64,000 bases of DNA from Atherix ibis (lineage: Eukaryota; Arthropoda; Insecta; Diptera; Athericidae): NCBI GenBank assembly GCA_958298945.1, contig OY282605.1:9633811-9697810 (forward strand), given 5' to 3'. How positions within the stretch are numbered: the first letter of the stretch is position 1; each line of letters begins with the position of its first letter. A program made the translations under genes and the position numbers. A model generated the notes under the pieces. It saw only the letters and a program-made list of their open reading frames with translations, was not told where the DNA came from and made no database searches. This document shows, in pieces, positions 33,400 to 44,145 of this stretch.

Positions 33400-34830
33400 T
33401 GATTTTCACAGTTCAGGAGATTATGCCAGCCAATCCAAACGGTTAATGGTTTTTTCATTGCCAGCCAATCCAAACGGTCAATGGTATCTTGTTTAGAAAA
33501 TCGATCATCGGTGTTACACTGATTTTATTAATTTGACTTTTCAGCTCCTGCTTCAACTTAATTGCGGTTTGTTTTCCATAGAACAAAAAAAGGTTTCAAC
33601 ACTCCATAGTAAGAAATGGCTCCCCAGACCATAACTGAACCGAACCTACTATAGGGTTTTCCAATAAGAGTGATATGATTTCTAAGTGACGTTTCGGCCA
33701 TTTGTAATATGTCATGATCTGTCATTTTTCTTCTTCATGGTATTCAGTAATGTTTACATTTTCATCATGAAAATTTATTATGAAAATTATCGTTCTCCAA
33801 TTGCAACTTTTCGTGCGCACACTTTCATCTGAGTGGTGCGGTAAATAAACAAAACTGTCGATTCTGGTGCGAAGAAAATCCACAAATTATTCATGAACAC
33901 CCATTATATTCACCTAAATTGACAGTTTGGTGTGGTTTTTGGTCTGGTGGAATCATCGGTCCGTACTTCTTTCGAAATGAAGTTGGTAACACCGTTACTG
34001 TCAATGGAGAGCGATATAGATCGATGATAACCAACTTTTTATGGCCGAAATTGGAAGAAGTTGATCTTGAAAACATCTGGTTCCAACAAGACGGGGTTAC
34101 GTGCCACACAGCACGTGTAACAACCGAATTATTGCGAGAAAAGTTTGGAGATTGAATGGCCTCCAAGAAGTTGTGATTTAACACCATTAGACTATTTCTT
34201 GTGGGGTTATTTGAAGTCATTGGTCTTTAGCAATAAACCATACTCTCTTCAAGCTTTCGAAGTCAATATTGAACGTGCTATTCATGACATATGACTTGAT
34301 TTAGTGGAAAAAGTGCTCGAAAATTGGGTTCATCGAATTCGTTCCTGCAAAAGAAATCGTGGAGGCTATTTGAATGACGTTTTATTCAGAACTTAATTGT
34401 ATCGATTGTACTTCACATTAAATTAAAAAAACATTTGAATTTCCTTAACAATTAGTGTTTTTTTTTTAAAGAAATCATATCACTCTTATTCGAAAACACT
34501 TTATAATCACAAGCCAAATACTTGAGACCATAGTATAATCGTAAGCCAAATAAAAGAAGCTGCCTGGTCAATTCTGGCGAAATCTGATTTTTGTCGACAA
34601 CAGGGATCGCTTTCTAGTCCGTATTAACATTTAATGTTGTGCCGTACATATTCTAGCTGGGCTTCTCGGAGAGATCGCATTAAGAAGGTGGTTTTTTTTG
34701 CTAAGACGCAGGCATTTTACAATTGGACAAGCAGTGAAGACACTCTCTAGTACTTCCCTTCAAATTTCTCCCTCTGTTGTGGCTGTTTGTTGGTTTTCTC
34801 TGACTATTAAAGCTCTTGCTTCGGTAGAAC
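33400..34830 (-). mobile_element. Tc1-like element remnant, split by a DD41D insertion
   Basis: On the minus strand the distal part (33649-33595) reads FGSVMVWGAISYYGVLKPF, the block centred on the MVWG motif of Tc1 transposases, and 33500-33420 reads TIDRLDWLA twice because of a 24-bp duplication. The proximal part on the other side of the insertion (about 34830-34510) reads VLAKKTTFLMRSLREAQLEY, resembling the N-terminal to linker region of Tc1 transposases. The insertion at 33652-34504 separates the two. Both halves contain stops. Identification is from motifs only. Confidence 0.45.
33652..34504 (+). mobile_element. DD41D mariner-superfamily element with internal deletion
   Basis: Imperfect terminal inverted repeats (AGGGTTTTCCAATAAGAGTG... 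at 33653 and its inverse ending near 34504) bound an 850-bp element. The plus strand starts with MKIYYENYRSPIATFRAHTF near 33769, an N-terminal block, which then jumps to VNKQNCRFWCEENPQ, so about 130 residues including the second helix-turn-helix and the first catalytic Asp are deleted. A 78-codon stretch (33919-34155) is well preserved: LTVWCGFWSGGIIGPYFF, VTVNGERYRSMI and WFQQDGVTCHTA with the second Asp. After REKFGD a frameshift leads to WPPRSCDLTPLDYFLWGYLK with the third Asp. Defective, but its ends could respond to an active relative. Confidence 0.82.
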
Positions 34831-34869
34831 ATATACTAAAATGGGAGAAAATTAGCATGCTTCCATATT

Positions 34870-35935
34870 TTTAAACAACACATTTCCCAATCTTCTAAAA
34901 ATGTGTCATTCTAAAAATGATCACTAAACCCAATAAACCACAAATAAACCGCACACTTCCTAGAGACCAATAAGTCTCCTTCCAATTCCCTCGAAAATAT
35001 GTAAAAAAAATAGTCCTTCCCCTACCCGAAGCCAAAAATTTAATTCCCAACTCCCAATTTAGTTTCCGCTCCGAATACATAAAGTTGTCGATTTCATTGC
35101 ATCCTCTTTAGAAAGAAAAGAGTACTGTCCCAGTGTATTTCTTGATATAAGTCAAGGTTTTAAAGGAATTTGGTAGCCGAATTTCCTATGGAAACTCAAG
35201 AGGATCCTTCCTGCTATGGATTTCCTATACCTAAGACTATTCCTGTCCAACCGACACTTCCAAATAAACAAATCCAGTGAATTCTCCAATATTTCTGCGA
35301 TATTGACTGGTGTTCCACAGGAAAGCGTACTTGGGCCCATGCTCTACAACATTTTATACATTCGATATTTTTATCTGTCCTAACATCTACTCTGTAACAT
35401 ACGCAAATTATACGACCTATCTTGCTTCTAGCAATCTCCAGTATGCACTAAAAATACTCTAAACCCAACATCCAAAAAGGGGTTCACCAAGTAGACAATA
35501 AAAATGAACGAACGAAAATGTGTCCGCGTAACTTTTACTCTGTGCTGTATGCCATGCTCTCCCATATACATAGCTGAATGGCAGTGAAATACCACGAGGT
35601 ACTAAATTAACGACTATACTTCGAAAAACGCTTAACATGTAATTTCCAAAAATATCGACAACTACTTTGAATACTAGACAAACTTTCTAAACTTACAAAA
35701 GAACTCTATACAATGCCCTACTGAAACCCATCTGGACTTACGGACTAGAACTCTAGGGTATGACTAAGTCTTCCTAAGTCATCCTAATCTCAAAATCCCT
35801 TTTGTTCATGATATTACTGTGTCTCGTTATAAAAAGTTTGATTCCCATATCTTCTATTATACTAATTCCGTCCTTCAAGAACTATCCTCAAATTCCTTAC
35901 CTAAAAAATATTTAATAAAATGCTTAACATAAACA
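34870..35935 (+). pseudogene. jockey-like reverse transcriptase remnant
   Basis: Plus-strand blocks in the correct order are LIPNSQFSFRSEY near 35038 (QxGFR block), VYFLDISQGF near 35135 with the catalytic Asp, NRHFQINKSSEFSNISAILTGVPQESVLGPMLY (two frames, 35245-35350), MNERKCVRVTFTLC near 35503, ALLKPIWTYGLEL near 35712, and HDITVSRYKKFDSHIF near 35808. The 5' part and endonuclease are absent, and stops and shifts separate the blocks. It is of the same general type as the remnant at 2.0-2.9 kb but in the opposite orientation. Confidence 0.75.
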
Positions 35936-36650
35936 CATGCTAGTTAGCAGGAGAAGCTTCAATTGATATTTACTCCCCACAACGGTAAGAATATTTAGTA
36001 AAATAAACTAAATTTTCGGTAAGAATATTTAGTAAAATCGTAAATAATATTTAGTATATATTATTCCACACAAAAAAGAAATTGTTGTAAAAATCTCAAA
36101 TAAAATTTTTTGATAGAAATTTTGCCCATTAAAATATTTGAAGTATTAAAAACTTGTTTTATAAATCATTTTCTTAATATTAAATTTTTTAAATTATGTA
36201 CAAAAATCTGTTTACTGATTACTATTATTATTTTTTTTCCCACAAATTGAATACAATTTTATTAATTAAAAATGTATTTTTTTTTTAATTATCAAAGATT
36301 CAAAAAGTCTCTAATTACCATTAAAATTTATCCGATATTTTATCATATTTTATATTGAACAATTTTACCTTTGAAATAGTAGACAAATTTGTTGATTAAA
36401 AACTAGAAATTAATCATACCTGAAATGAAAAAAAATGAGAAAAAAAATTATTATTATTATCAAAGTTCACTTCAATTTATTAATATTTTTAATTGAAAAT
36501 AATAAAATGCTATCATTTATTTATTTAGAACAAGTGAAACAAATATTTGTACATTAATAGAAGTATCGATTATAACATATTGATTCCATTGGTAGATATA
36601 TTTTTATTCAAATCTATTATTTTTCTTATATTTGTAAAAACAGACAACAT
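35936..36650. other. AT-rich intergenic DNA, no feature seen
   Basis: A GGTAAGAATATTTAGTAAAAT motif is repeated two or three times at 35980-36040. Otherwise nothing recognisable. Confidence 0.4.
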
Positions 36651-36654
36651 TTAG

Positions 36655-37320
36655 AGGGTTATCCATTTCGTGGTTTGGAAAACCCTGTCATTTGACAGAT
36701 GTCAAACATATATGACATTCAAGGTAGCATTTCTTTATTTGACGAACTGCCATTTATTATATAATGTTTAGTCTAATTTAACAACAACAATGCTGATTTT
36801 TCGAACAAAATTTACTTGTGATGAAGCCAATTGGATATATCAATAAGCAAAATTTCCGTACATGGGGCTTCGGTAGCTTATAATTGATTGTAAAGAAGCC
36901 ATTGTATGCGCAAAAAAAAGAACTGAAGGTGTTATTGGCCCGTATTGCAATGGAAAACAATAGACTATCACAGTCAATATCGCCGACTTCTTTAAGGCCG
37001 TATGTGGTCATACGAAGGCCGTATGTGGTTCAAAAATATGGCGCCACAAGCCACACAACATGACAAATTTTTAAATATCCTCCCAGAACGCTGAATTTTG
37101 AAATTTGGTAATATCAATTAGTGGCCTCTAAGATAAAGACACTTGACCCCTTTAAATTTTCCCTTGTAAAGCTACGCCCGAAATGTACGAAAAAATCATC
37201 AAAATTTACTACAAAATAAATCGAGTGCCATCAGAAGTGTCATGGCGGCCATTTAAATGAAGAAATAATGACAATGTACGCGCAATATAATGAATTCAAA
37301 ATGGTTTTTTTTTTTAAATC
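36655..37320 (+). mobile_element. deleted DD41D mariner-superfamily element, plus orientation
   Basis: The left end has GAGGGTTATCCATTTCGTGG and then TTTGACAGATGTCAAA (36693-36708). The coding remnant reads PIGYINKQNFRTWGFGS near 36835, then GVIGPY near 36930, TITVN near 36965, decayed sequence, and a C-terminal part ending near 37258. The N-terminal domain is missing. Same family and architecture as the copies at 20.5, 30.1 and 53.8 kb. Confidence 0.62.
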
Positions 37321-38980
37321 TGATTATAAAGTGTTTTTTATTTAAGTTTACAATCCGAAGCACCGGATTAGATAACTCCTTATAATATTTTTTGCCAACT
37401 ACTATAAATTGTATTTTGAAATTGATTGAAAACAACACTAGCGCCATCTGTTAGATTCAATTTAAAAATGAAATTATTTTTACACTGACCATACAATGGT
37501 ATCGTTCCTGAGGTCTTTAACTGTGCAAATTTGGTTAAAAAACTAATTTCTTCTATTTAACTTTACTTGCAAAAGCATAAATTAAAGATTTGTTATATTT
37601 TCATCATATTTAGGGTGAGACATTAGCTAACAAAACAAATTTGTTTCACTTTATTTAAAATACTCGGTTAAATTTTATGTCCGAAAAACTATGATATCAC
37701 GACACTGCCGGGAGGGGATGAAATTCTTTATTATAAAATATGTGCATTCTCAGAATGTGATTTACGAGTAGATTCAGTTTATTTACATTTTCTAAACGTG
37801 GCGAATTTTCATTTTTCCCTCATGTCAAAAATATGAAAAATGATTTCGATCTTCATAAATGTTACGAGTATTATTGCCACTAACAATTTCTGTAAACTTT
37901 CGCAGACCAACAAAAAATTGCTACAAAACCAAATAATTTATTACGCCATCATTTGCATATTTTTCATTATTGATCAGGAAAGCGTCCAAAGTATCAATGT
38001 TTACTCTGTGGGGTAATTTATATTTGCTTGCAGTGGAATGCTAACTAATAGCATTATGTCGATGAAATATACGCAATTCCATTTTTTAAATACCAATTTT
38101 ATTATTTACCCAACGTAATTAATAGTTGAATTATTGAGATTCGATGAAGTTTTTTTTTTCTGTTAACAAAATTACCCAAAAATACCAACATTTTTTTTAT
38201 TGACAACATTTATTGTTGATGTTGTCGCTTTATTGAATTATTTGATCTGCTTAAAATGTAATTTTCACAAAATTCCTATTTACAAATTAGATAATTTTTT
38301 ATGGACTTTTTTCAAAATTCAATTTCATTTCGTGATTTTTATAGTGAAATATTAAAGAAAAAATTAACCTCTTTTGAATTCGGATGCTGTGTAATAATTT
38401 ACAAGACGCCATTATTTGGAAATTAATTAATAAGATTAAATGGTAACAAAAATTCAACGTAATTAGATATACAACATTAATTTTTTTGTTAAATTAGTAT
38501 TGAAAATTTATTTCTAAGTATCATGATAACTCTGCGCTGTCTGACGAGAACTAAGAGGTGCTATTTGACCACGGCTATGTCCCGAGCTGGATGTGAGCAC
38601 AAAACCGCTGCCTACAAAACGCGGACATTCCAAATATCCCTAAATCACCATACCACAAAAGAATCACTAATTATTTTGTTTATTTGTATATAAGGTAATT
38701 TTTTAGCGCCAGGACTATGGGGTCAGTTAGCGATTTCATGTTGCGTGAGGGTTTGACCAGCTTTCAGTTACCTGATGAACTAGGAGGGAGCAGTTTTACG
38801 TTTGTAAATTTGGTGGAGCAAATTAGACTGTTTGAGGAAATTAAAAACGGGGATAGAAAGAGAAATACTTGGGACAAGGAGTTCCACAATGGATTCGTGC
38901 CGCAGTCTTCCAGTGGGACACTTCCAATATGTTTTTCGCGTCCTGGCTAACGCTGTTAGTCGCTCTACAGAAGAAAGGGC
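37321..38980. other. intergenic, no gene recognised
   Basis: AT-rich to about 38500. The GC-richer stretch 38530-38980 opens a 77-codon frame (38717-38950) with no domain I recognise; it leads directly into the 18-bp array. Confidence 0.4.
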
Positions 38981-39285
38981 CTACCTAGTCTTCTGGGACT
39001 ACCCGGTCTTCGGGGACTACCTAGTCTTCGGGGACTACCTAGTCTTCGGAGACTACCTAGTCTTCGGGGACTACCTAGTCTTCGGGGACTACCTAGTCTT
39101 CGGGGACTACCTAGTCTTCGGGGACTACCTAGTCTTCGGGGACTACCTAGTCTTCGGGGACTACCTAGTCTTCGGGGACTACCTAGTCTTCGAGGACTAC
39201 CTAGTCTTCGGGGACTACCTAGTCTTCGGGGACTACCTAGTCTTCGGGGACTACCTAGTCTTCGAGGACTACCTAGTCTTCGGGG
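38981..39285. repeat. 18-bp minisatellite, about 17 near-identical units
   Basis: Unit CTACCTAGTCTTCGGGGA repeated about 17 times, with only scattered substitutions (for example CCCGG for CCTAG in unit 2 and GAGGA for GGGGA in two units). It is GC-rich compared with its surroundings. Since 18 is divisible by three, both strands stay open across it (DYLVFG on plus, RRLGSP on minus). The high unit identity suggests recent expansion. Confidence 0.96.
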
Positions 39286-39389
39286 GCTCACGGTCAAGTA
39301 GGGACCAGAATAGTCCATCCTCATTTATGCGGCCAAAAATGCTTTGAAGGATCCTCTGCAAGATTTGTGCTGAGTGTAATAGTCAAAAT

Positions 39390-39830
39390 GCTTTGAAGGA
39401 CAAGAGTTCGCAAGACTTTGTGCTGAGAACCCAAGTTTCCGAACAATAAATGAAGACTGGAAGTATCCTGTACGTCAGTAGCTTCGATGTTATGGTTCGA
39501 ATTTTCAAGCAAAATAATTTAGACTGACTGTAATGGGTCTGGTGACACCAAATAAGAAAATTATTTAATTTCTTCAAAGCTATAATCTCCAATCTTTATG
39601 CGATTCGTGTAAATTGGTCTTGTCTTCGACGCCACCGCAATCACCCAATTTTTTGTTTTGCCTTCGTTTATGTGGAGCCGAAATTTTTTTGCCTCCGGTT
39701 CAACCTTGAAGAACATCTCACGTGAAACTATTTTTGATCGACACATAATGTGGATGTCGTCGGCTTATGGTAAAAGCTGGACAGACTTAATTAAGATGGT
39801 ACCTCTCAAAATAAATCGTTCACCATTGAC
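39390..39830 (-). pseudogene. non-LTR retrotransposon reverse transcriptase remnant (I/R1-like type)
   Basis: The minus strand reads GTILIKSVQLLP, a stop in place of the aromatic residue, ADDIHIMCRS (the catalytic ADD block, about 39775-39740), KKFRLHINEGKTKNWV, IGDYSFEEIK, and in a shifted frame ILPVFIYCSETWVL (about 39480-39440). That is the order seen after the palm domain in I- and R1-like reverse transcriptases. Dead because of stops and shifts. Confidence 0.7.
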
Positions 39831-39959
39831 CCAGTCTATTTATCTGCACATGGTTATAGTGTTTACATACTATACGATCAGTAGATGCGGCAAATTTGGC
39901 ATTATAGACAGCATAGAACGCTGGAAAGCCTCCCGTACAGTTGAATAGCTCGCTTATTA

Positions 39960-40122
39960 CTGAGGATACCATTACTGGAACCCAATGCAACTCAACATTT
40001 CGGTTGCTTAATAGACAACACCTAATGCAATCGAGAACCGGGTCATCTGAAGAGTCACGAATAGCTTCTAAGGCTGCGAAACTACCACTAAAAATTGATA
40101 TACTGTGAGGTTGATTGCTCAT
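39960..40122 (-). pseudogene. non-LTR RNase H remnant
   Basis: The translation SISIFSGSFAALEAIRDSSDDPVLDCIR, continuing CCLLSNRNVELHWVPV, matches the RNase H domain of jockey/I elements up to the WVPG core. It then leaves the family pattern. RNase H normally follows the reverse transcriptase, yet here it lies upstream of the remnant at 39.4-39.8 kb on the same strand. The two are therefore pieces of different copies or have been rearranged. Confidence 0.65.
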
Positions 40123-40342
40123 AGTTCTTCATGGACAGGAATTTCTTACAGTTCTGCATTTATATTTGGTAAGATTTCACACTTCAGTTCGTGATATTCA
40201 TCGCCAACAAGTTGGATGACCGCAAAGGATGTCGTGTACTCAACGATAGCTGCGTCTGTGAGCAAAATTGTGGAGTTACCCAATTCATTTAGGGAAAGCT
40301 TCCTATATCAAGAGGGATTAAAAATTAATTTTTCATTTGTAA

Positions 40343-40445
40343 TTTCGACTTACGTAAAAATGGTTTCGACTTACGTAAAATGGTTTCGATTTACGTAAAA
40401 TCGTTTCGACTTACGTAAAATTATTTCGACTTACGTAAAATTATT
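40343..40445 (+). repeat. 20-bp tandem repeat cluster, five units
   Basis: TTTCGACTTACGTAAAA followed by 3-4 variable bases, five times with 20-21 bp spacing. The reverse complement of this unit forms a second cluster at 47.2 kb. Confidence 0.93.
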
Positions 40446-42960
40446 TTAACCTGCACAAAAAAAAACACAGTTTCAACTTTCGTTTGTGGTTATTTCGTAT
40501 TCTTCGAAACAAAAAGAAATTCTTACTAATATCCTAATAAAAGAAAATGCCTGCTTGGGGTTAGTTGGGGCGGCAGCATCATCGCAATCCATCATTATGG
40601 TATATAAAGTGTAATCAGTAAAAAATAAAAGAAAATTCCAAAACATATAGTCGAAAGGACGTAATAAATACGAGCATGAACGAGAAGAACTAACTTAATT
40701 AAAAGTTTCTTTTTCTCTTCTTCCACTCTTAAAATTTGGTTTATTCACATTTACGTGTAAGTGTGTGAACATGTTGTATAAGAGTGTGTGTTTTATTATA
40801 TTGTAATTTAGTTTGATTTGTTTGGTTAACTATGGCTCGTATGATTACTTTGATTGAGTTAAACTTTGTAAAGTAAAAAGAAATTTTCGAAATTGCATAG
40901 AACAGAAGAGAAATTATTTGAAAGTTTAAAATTTCAACCCCAACGGGGGAGGAGAGCTAGAGAACTTTTTTGGCGATTGGCAAAATTAATAAGATAGATT
41001 TCGATGCTTTGTATTAAAATTAGCTATGACGATACGAATTTTCGATTGAATTATTTGTGCTTGTGTACGTTGGACTCTGTGATAGCGAAATGGATTACCC
41101 TGAAACGGGAACGGTCCTACTTGGGGTATTCTTAGTTGGCTGGACGTCAATCAAGTGGAATATTTCGATGGAAAATTGTTTTGCAACTCCAATCGATAAT
41201 CCATTAATCAAATATGTGTCTGGACTTGTGCTATTTTGCCCATCAGCCGATTGGTTTAAAAGGCGTCTGGCCAAGTTAAGCCACCTATTCTTACTTAACA
41301 TTGAGAGTTGATGTTCAATACATTATGTTAATATGTTCAACTTCAGTTTTAGAGTGCTATGGCATCTGAGGTGATCGACTGTTAGTAGTTCTCCCCCATT
41401 CTCTGCCCATAAAACTTTCCGTACGAATATTTACTGGAGCTGTTCAAGCACACTTTTAGCTTACGGAGTAATTTCACATCGAAATTTATTTTCTTAGACG
41501 GTAATTATTCGTGTTATGTGATTTTCTTTATGCATTCAGAGCCATTAGGACATAGAGACCTAACGGTAGTTTAACATCCCTTAACGATAACCACCCACTC
41601 GAAGCGGTAAATTTTGCTTGCACATATAAGAGCCCGTCTGCTAAGGGAGCCATGAAAATTAAGAACGGAAACTCTACAACAGCATCTGCATCGAATCCCT
41701 TATGCAACATCCCCACTACGGTATACTACAATTTCTCCCTGTTCGTTGTTACCCATACTCGTACAGAGTATACAGTAACTGCAATTTTCGAAATAACTTG
41801 CAGTGCCAGTCGTGTTTATCCTTAATAGTTCGTACTCATTTCATCTAATGAGCTTCATTCTTCGGTTATGGACAAAATGGCGAATAACAAAATTACGTTT
41901 ATCAATTTACAAAATGTCAAGATGTCTGCATAAATTCTCCAAAATACATAAAGTCTTCTAGCTTCAGTTTCTTCTTACTTTCGGTTAAGACATATGGCAT
42001 TCAAGTGAAATTATTACCAACCATTTGGATGGGGGCTATAAGCATTTTATTAAATATTTAAGATAATATTTTTTCCCTTAACAATATTTCGATGAAATTA
42101 AGTTTTGTCTAGGAAATTGAATAATAATTACTTATTTTGTAATCAAATGAAATAATTTTCATAGAGTCAGAAGAAGATTTTCTTGAAAGAGCTTACTTTG
42201 GAAGGAATATAATATTTTATGAAATTCATTTTCTATAGAATATCCTTTACATAGAAAAGTAGAAGAGCTTTTTTGGTATACGAAAATTTTGAATGAAAAC
42301 CAAGAAATTACAAAATATTTCAAGGTACCAACTTTGTTTATTTTTTTGAAATTTATCGAGAATTTTGTAACCTCAATTTTTGACAGTGCGAAAACATAAC
42401 ACCTACTTTCAAAAGGTGGTCTACATCTTGTATTTTAACCAAATTATTATTTTCTTATTGGTATTACAATCTAAAAGAGTTCGTTCAATTTATCTGTTGA
42501 CGGCTTACTCACTTCAACGATTGACAGCTTAGGTTCTGCTCGGCGCAACGCTTTTATCTAAGGAGTGCTCTACCATTTACACTTCAGCAAATTTTTTTTG
42601 TTATTTTTTGTTACCATGAATCATCCTGGCCATGGCAACCTTGATATTTTTATCTTTCGGACAACATCAGCTGCCCAATAGAGGGTATATGCAATTCTGC
42701 ACTTTCCATCTGGATCAGGTAGGGTCTTAAATTTTGTTAAGGAATTTTTTTTCCAAACGCACCCAATAGCAACTTTAACATTGGCCGTCATCGTCCATGT
42801 TTCGGAGTATGATTGTCAACCATCCAATTGATGCTAAATCTGTTTTGAGGGTAAACTCATCTCTTTGAAAACTATTTTCAATCAATCCTTACGGAGTGGT
42901 AAATTTCCTCCATTATGGAAGAACTTTTTTATAATACTAGTGTGTGTAAAAAGGGCCTAA
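40446..42960. other. intergenic, no gene recognised
   Basis: AT-rich DNA with GC-richer patches at 41050-41320 and 42600-42900. These may be old transposon fragments, but no motif could be assigned on either strand. Confidence 0.35.
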
Positions 42961-42966
42961 AAAAAT

Positions 42967-42983
42967 GGGGGGGGGGGGGGGGG
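42967..42983 (+). other. G homopolymer, 17 bp
   Basis: An uninterrupted run of 17 G in AT-rich DNA. It could form a quadruplex or be a sequencing or assembly weak point. Confidence 0.9.
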
Positions 42984-43189
42984 TAATCAATTACAGATCT
43001 ATATGAAAACTATCTTGCTTGCCTCAATTGTTAGAGTCGATAATTCATTAGTAGCTTATTAGGCCATGTAAGTACTCTTTTTCTCCAAACCAGCAGGGAT
43101 TTAAGGCTTCTTGATTGACGTCTATTAAAAATTCTCAAATATAACGCCAACCAACTTAAGAAAGAAGCTAGGTTTTCCTCCACTTTACT

Positions 43190-43315
43190 AATTAACTCTA
43201 TTAACTGACAGAACTCACCAGGTATCCTTTTATGAGTCCATATCAAGGGTTGTTCAAATTCTATCAGGCGTGCCACAAGGTGGTCTTCTAGATCAGTTGT
43301 AGTTTATTCTAGCCA
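43190..43315 (+). pseudogene. short jockey-like reverse transcriptase fragment
   Basis: The plus strand reads TDRTHQVSFYESISRVVQIL and then SGVPQGGLLDQL. This matches the stretch leading into the VPQGSVLGP block of jockey-like reverse transcriptases. Only about 40 codons remain recognisable. Confidence 0.5.
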
Positions 43316-43387
43316 TTGACGATTATTACCACTGACGGCTTTGAATAAGGATCTTTTTACATCACACATATTGGGGGAGTATATTAA

Positions 43388-44141
43388 AGCTTAGATTACA
43401 CCGAGCTTTTAATAGACGACCTTAACGTCAAACTATCCATTTTTGAGCGTCTGACAGTGTAATATATGCGCGTGAATAGTATTGTATAGATTGGCCGCAA
43501 ACAAAGTTCGTGCATTGCACGAGCAATTTAATCATAGTGTAATTGCTTGCATAATCATCTCCAAGAATAATTAATTGCGAGGCACGCGCAATTTAGTCGA
43601 ACAAAAAGGAATTTCAACATGTTGAAATATATTTTTGATCGTGTGACGTTTTGTGCATTTTTTATTGGTGAATTCGCTAGTTAGTCACGGTTGTTATTAT
43701 TTTATTTACTTTGTATTATGAATGACGTCTTCGCATTTATTTATTTTAAATATTTTAGTTCGTTCTTATCAACATTTTGTTACTTTTGTAAATTTTTATC
43801 AAGTAACTTTCATTTTGAATATATTATCACATATAAAATAAATACGAATAAATGAACATGCAGGCGCACAGTAAATATGGGAACTGTCAAATGTCAAAAT
43901 AAACGAAACGTAAATGATGAGTTTGCAACGAGCGCCAGGAACGACGTCATATGTAATAATATATCTATGAGCAAGCACGATGAGCTTTACCAAATTTTCC
44001 CGTCTACATTCTTGTCGCAAAGAAAATTTGAGCGCTTACGCGCAAAAATCGTGCACTTACACGATTAGGGCGAACTTTTCGTAGAGTTAAACGATTTGAC
44101 AGCGAAAAAATTATCTATTAGACGCACGATGTAATTTAAAC
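43388..44141. mobile_element. putative non-autonomous element with degenerate inverted ends and TTAA flanks
   Basis: The left end (GCTTAGATTACACCGAGC, from 43389) and the inverted right end (GTTTAAATTACATCGTGC, read inward from 44141) match at 14 of 18 positions. Similarity continues inward through TAATAGA and GTCAAA. Each end is flanked by TTAA (43384-43387 and 44142-44145). No transposase is encoded. Palindromic GTGCA-type motifs lie inside both ends. TTAA flanks suggest a piggyBac-type or similar integrase, but the ends lack the usual CCC start, so the class is open. Confidence 0.5.
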
Positions 44142-44145
44142 TTAA

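Noticed and set aside
38832..39347. A 171-codon frame containing 17 DYLVFG repeats, and its minus-strand RRLGSP counterpart
   Set aside because: Explained by the 18-bp minisatellite; the non-repeat ends show no recognisable protein.
40343..40445. Short regularly spaced repeats suggestive of a CRISPR array
   Set aside because: The gaps of 3-4 bp are far too short for spacers, the genome is eukaryotic, and the pattern is a simple 20-bp tandem repeat.
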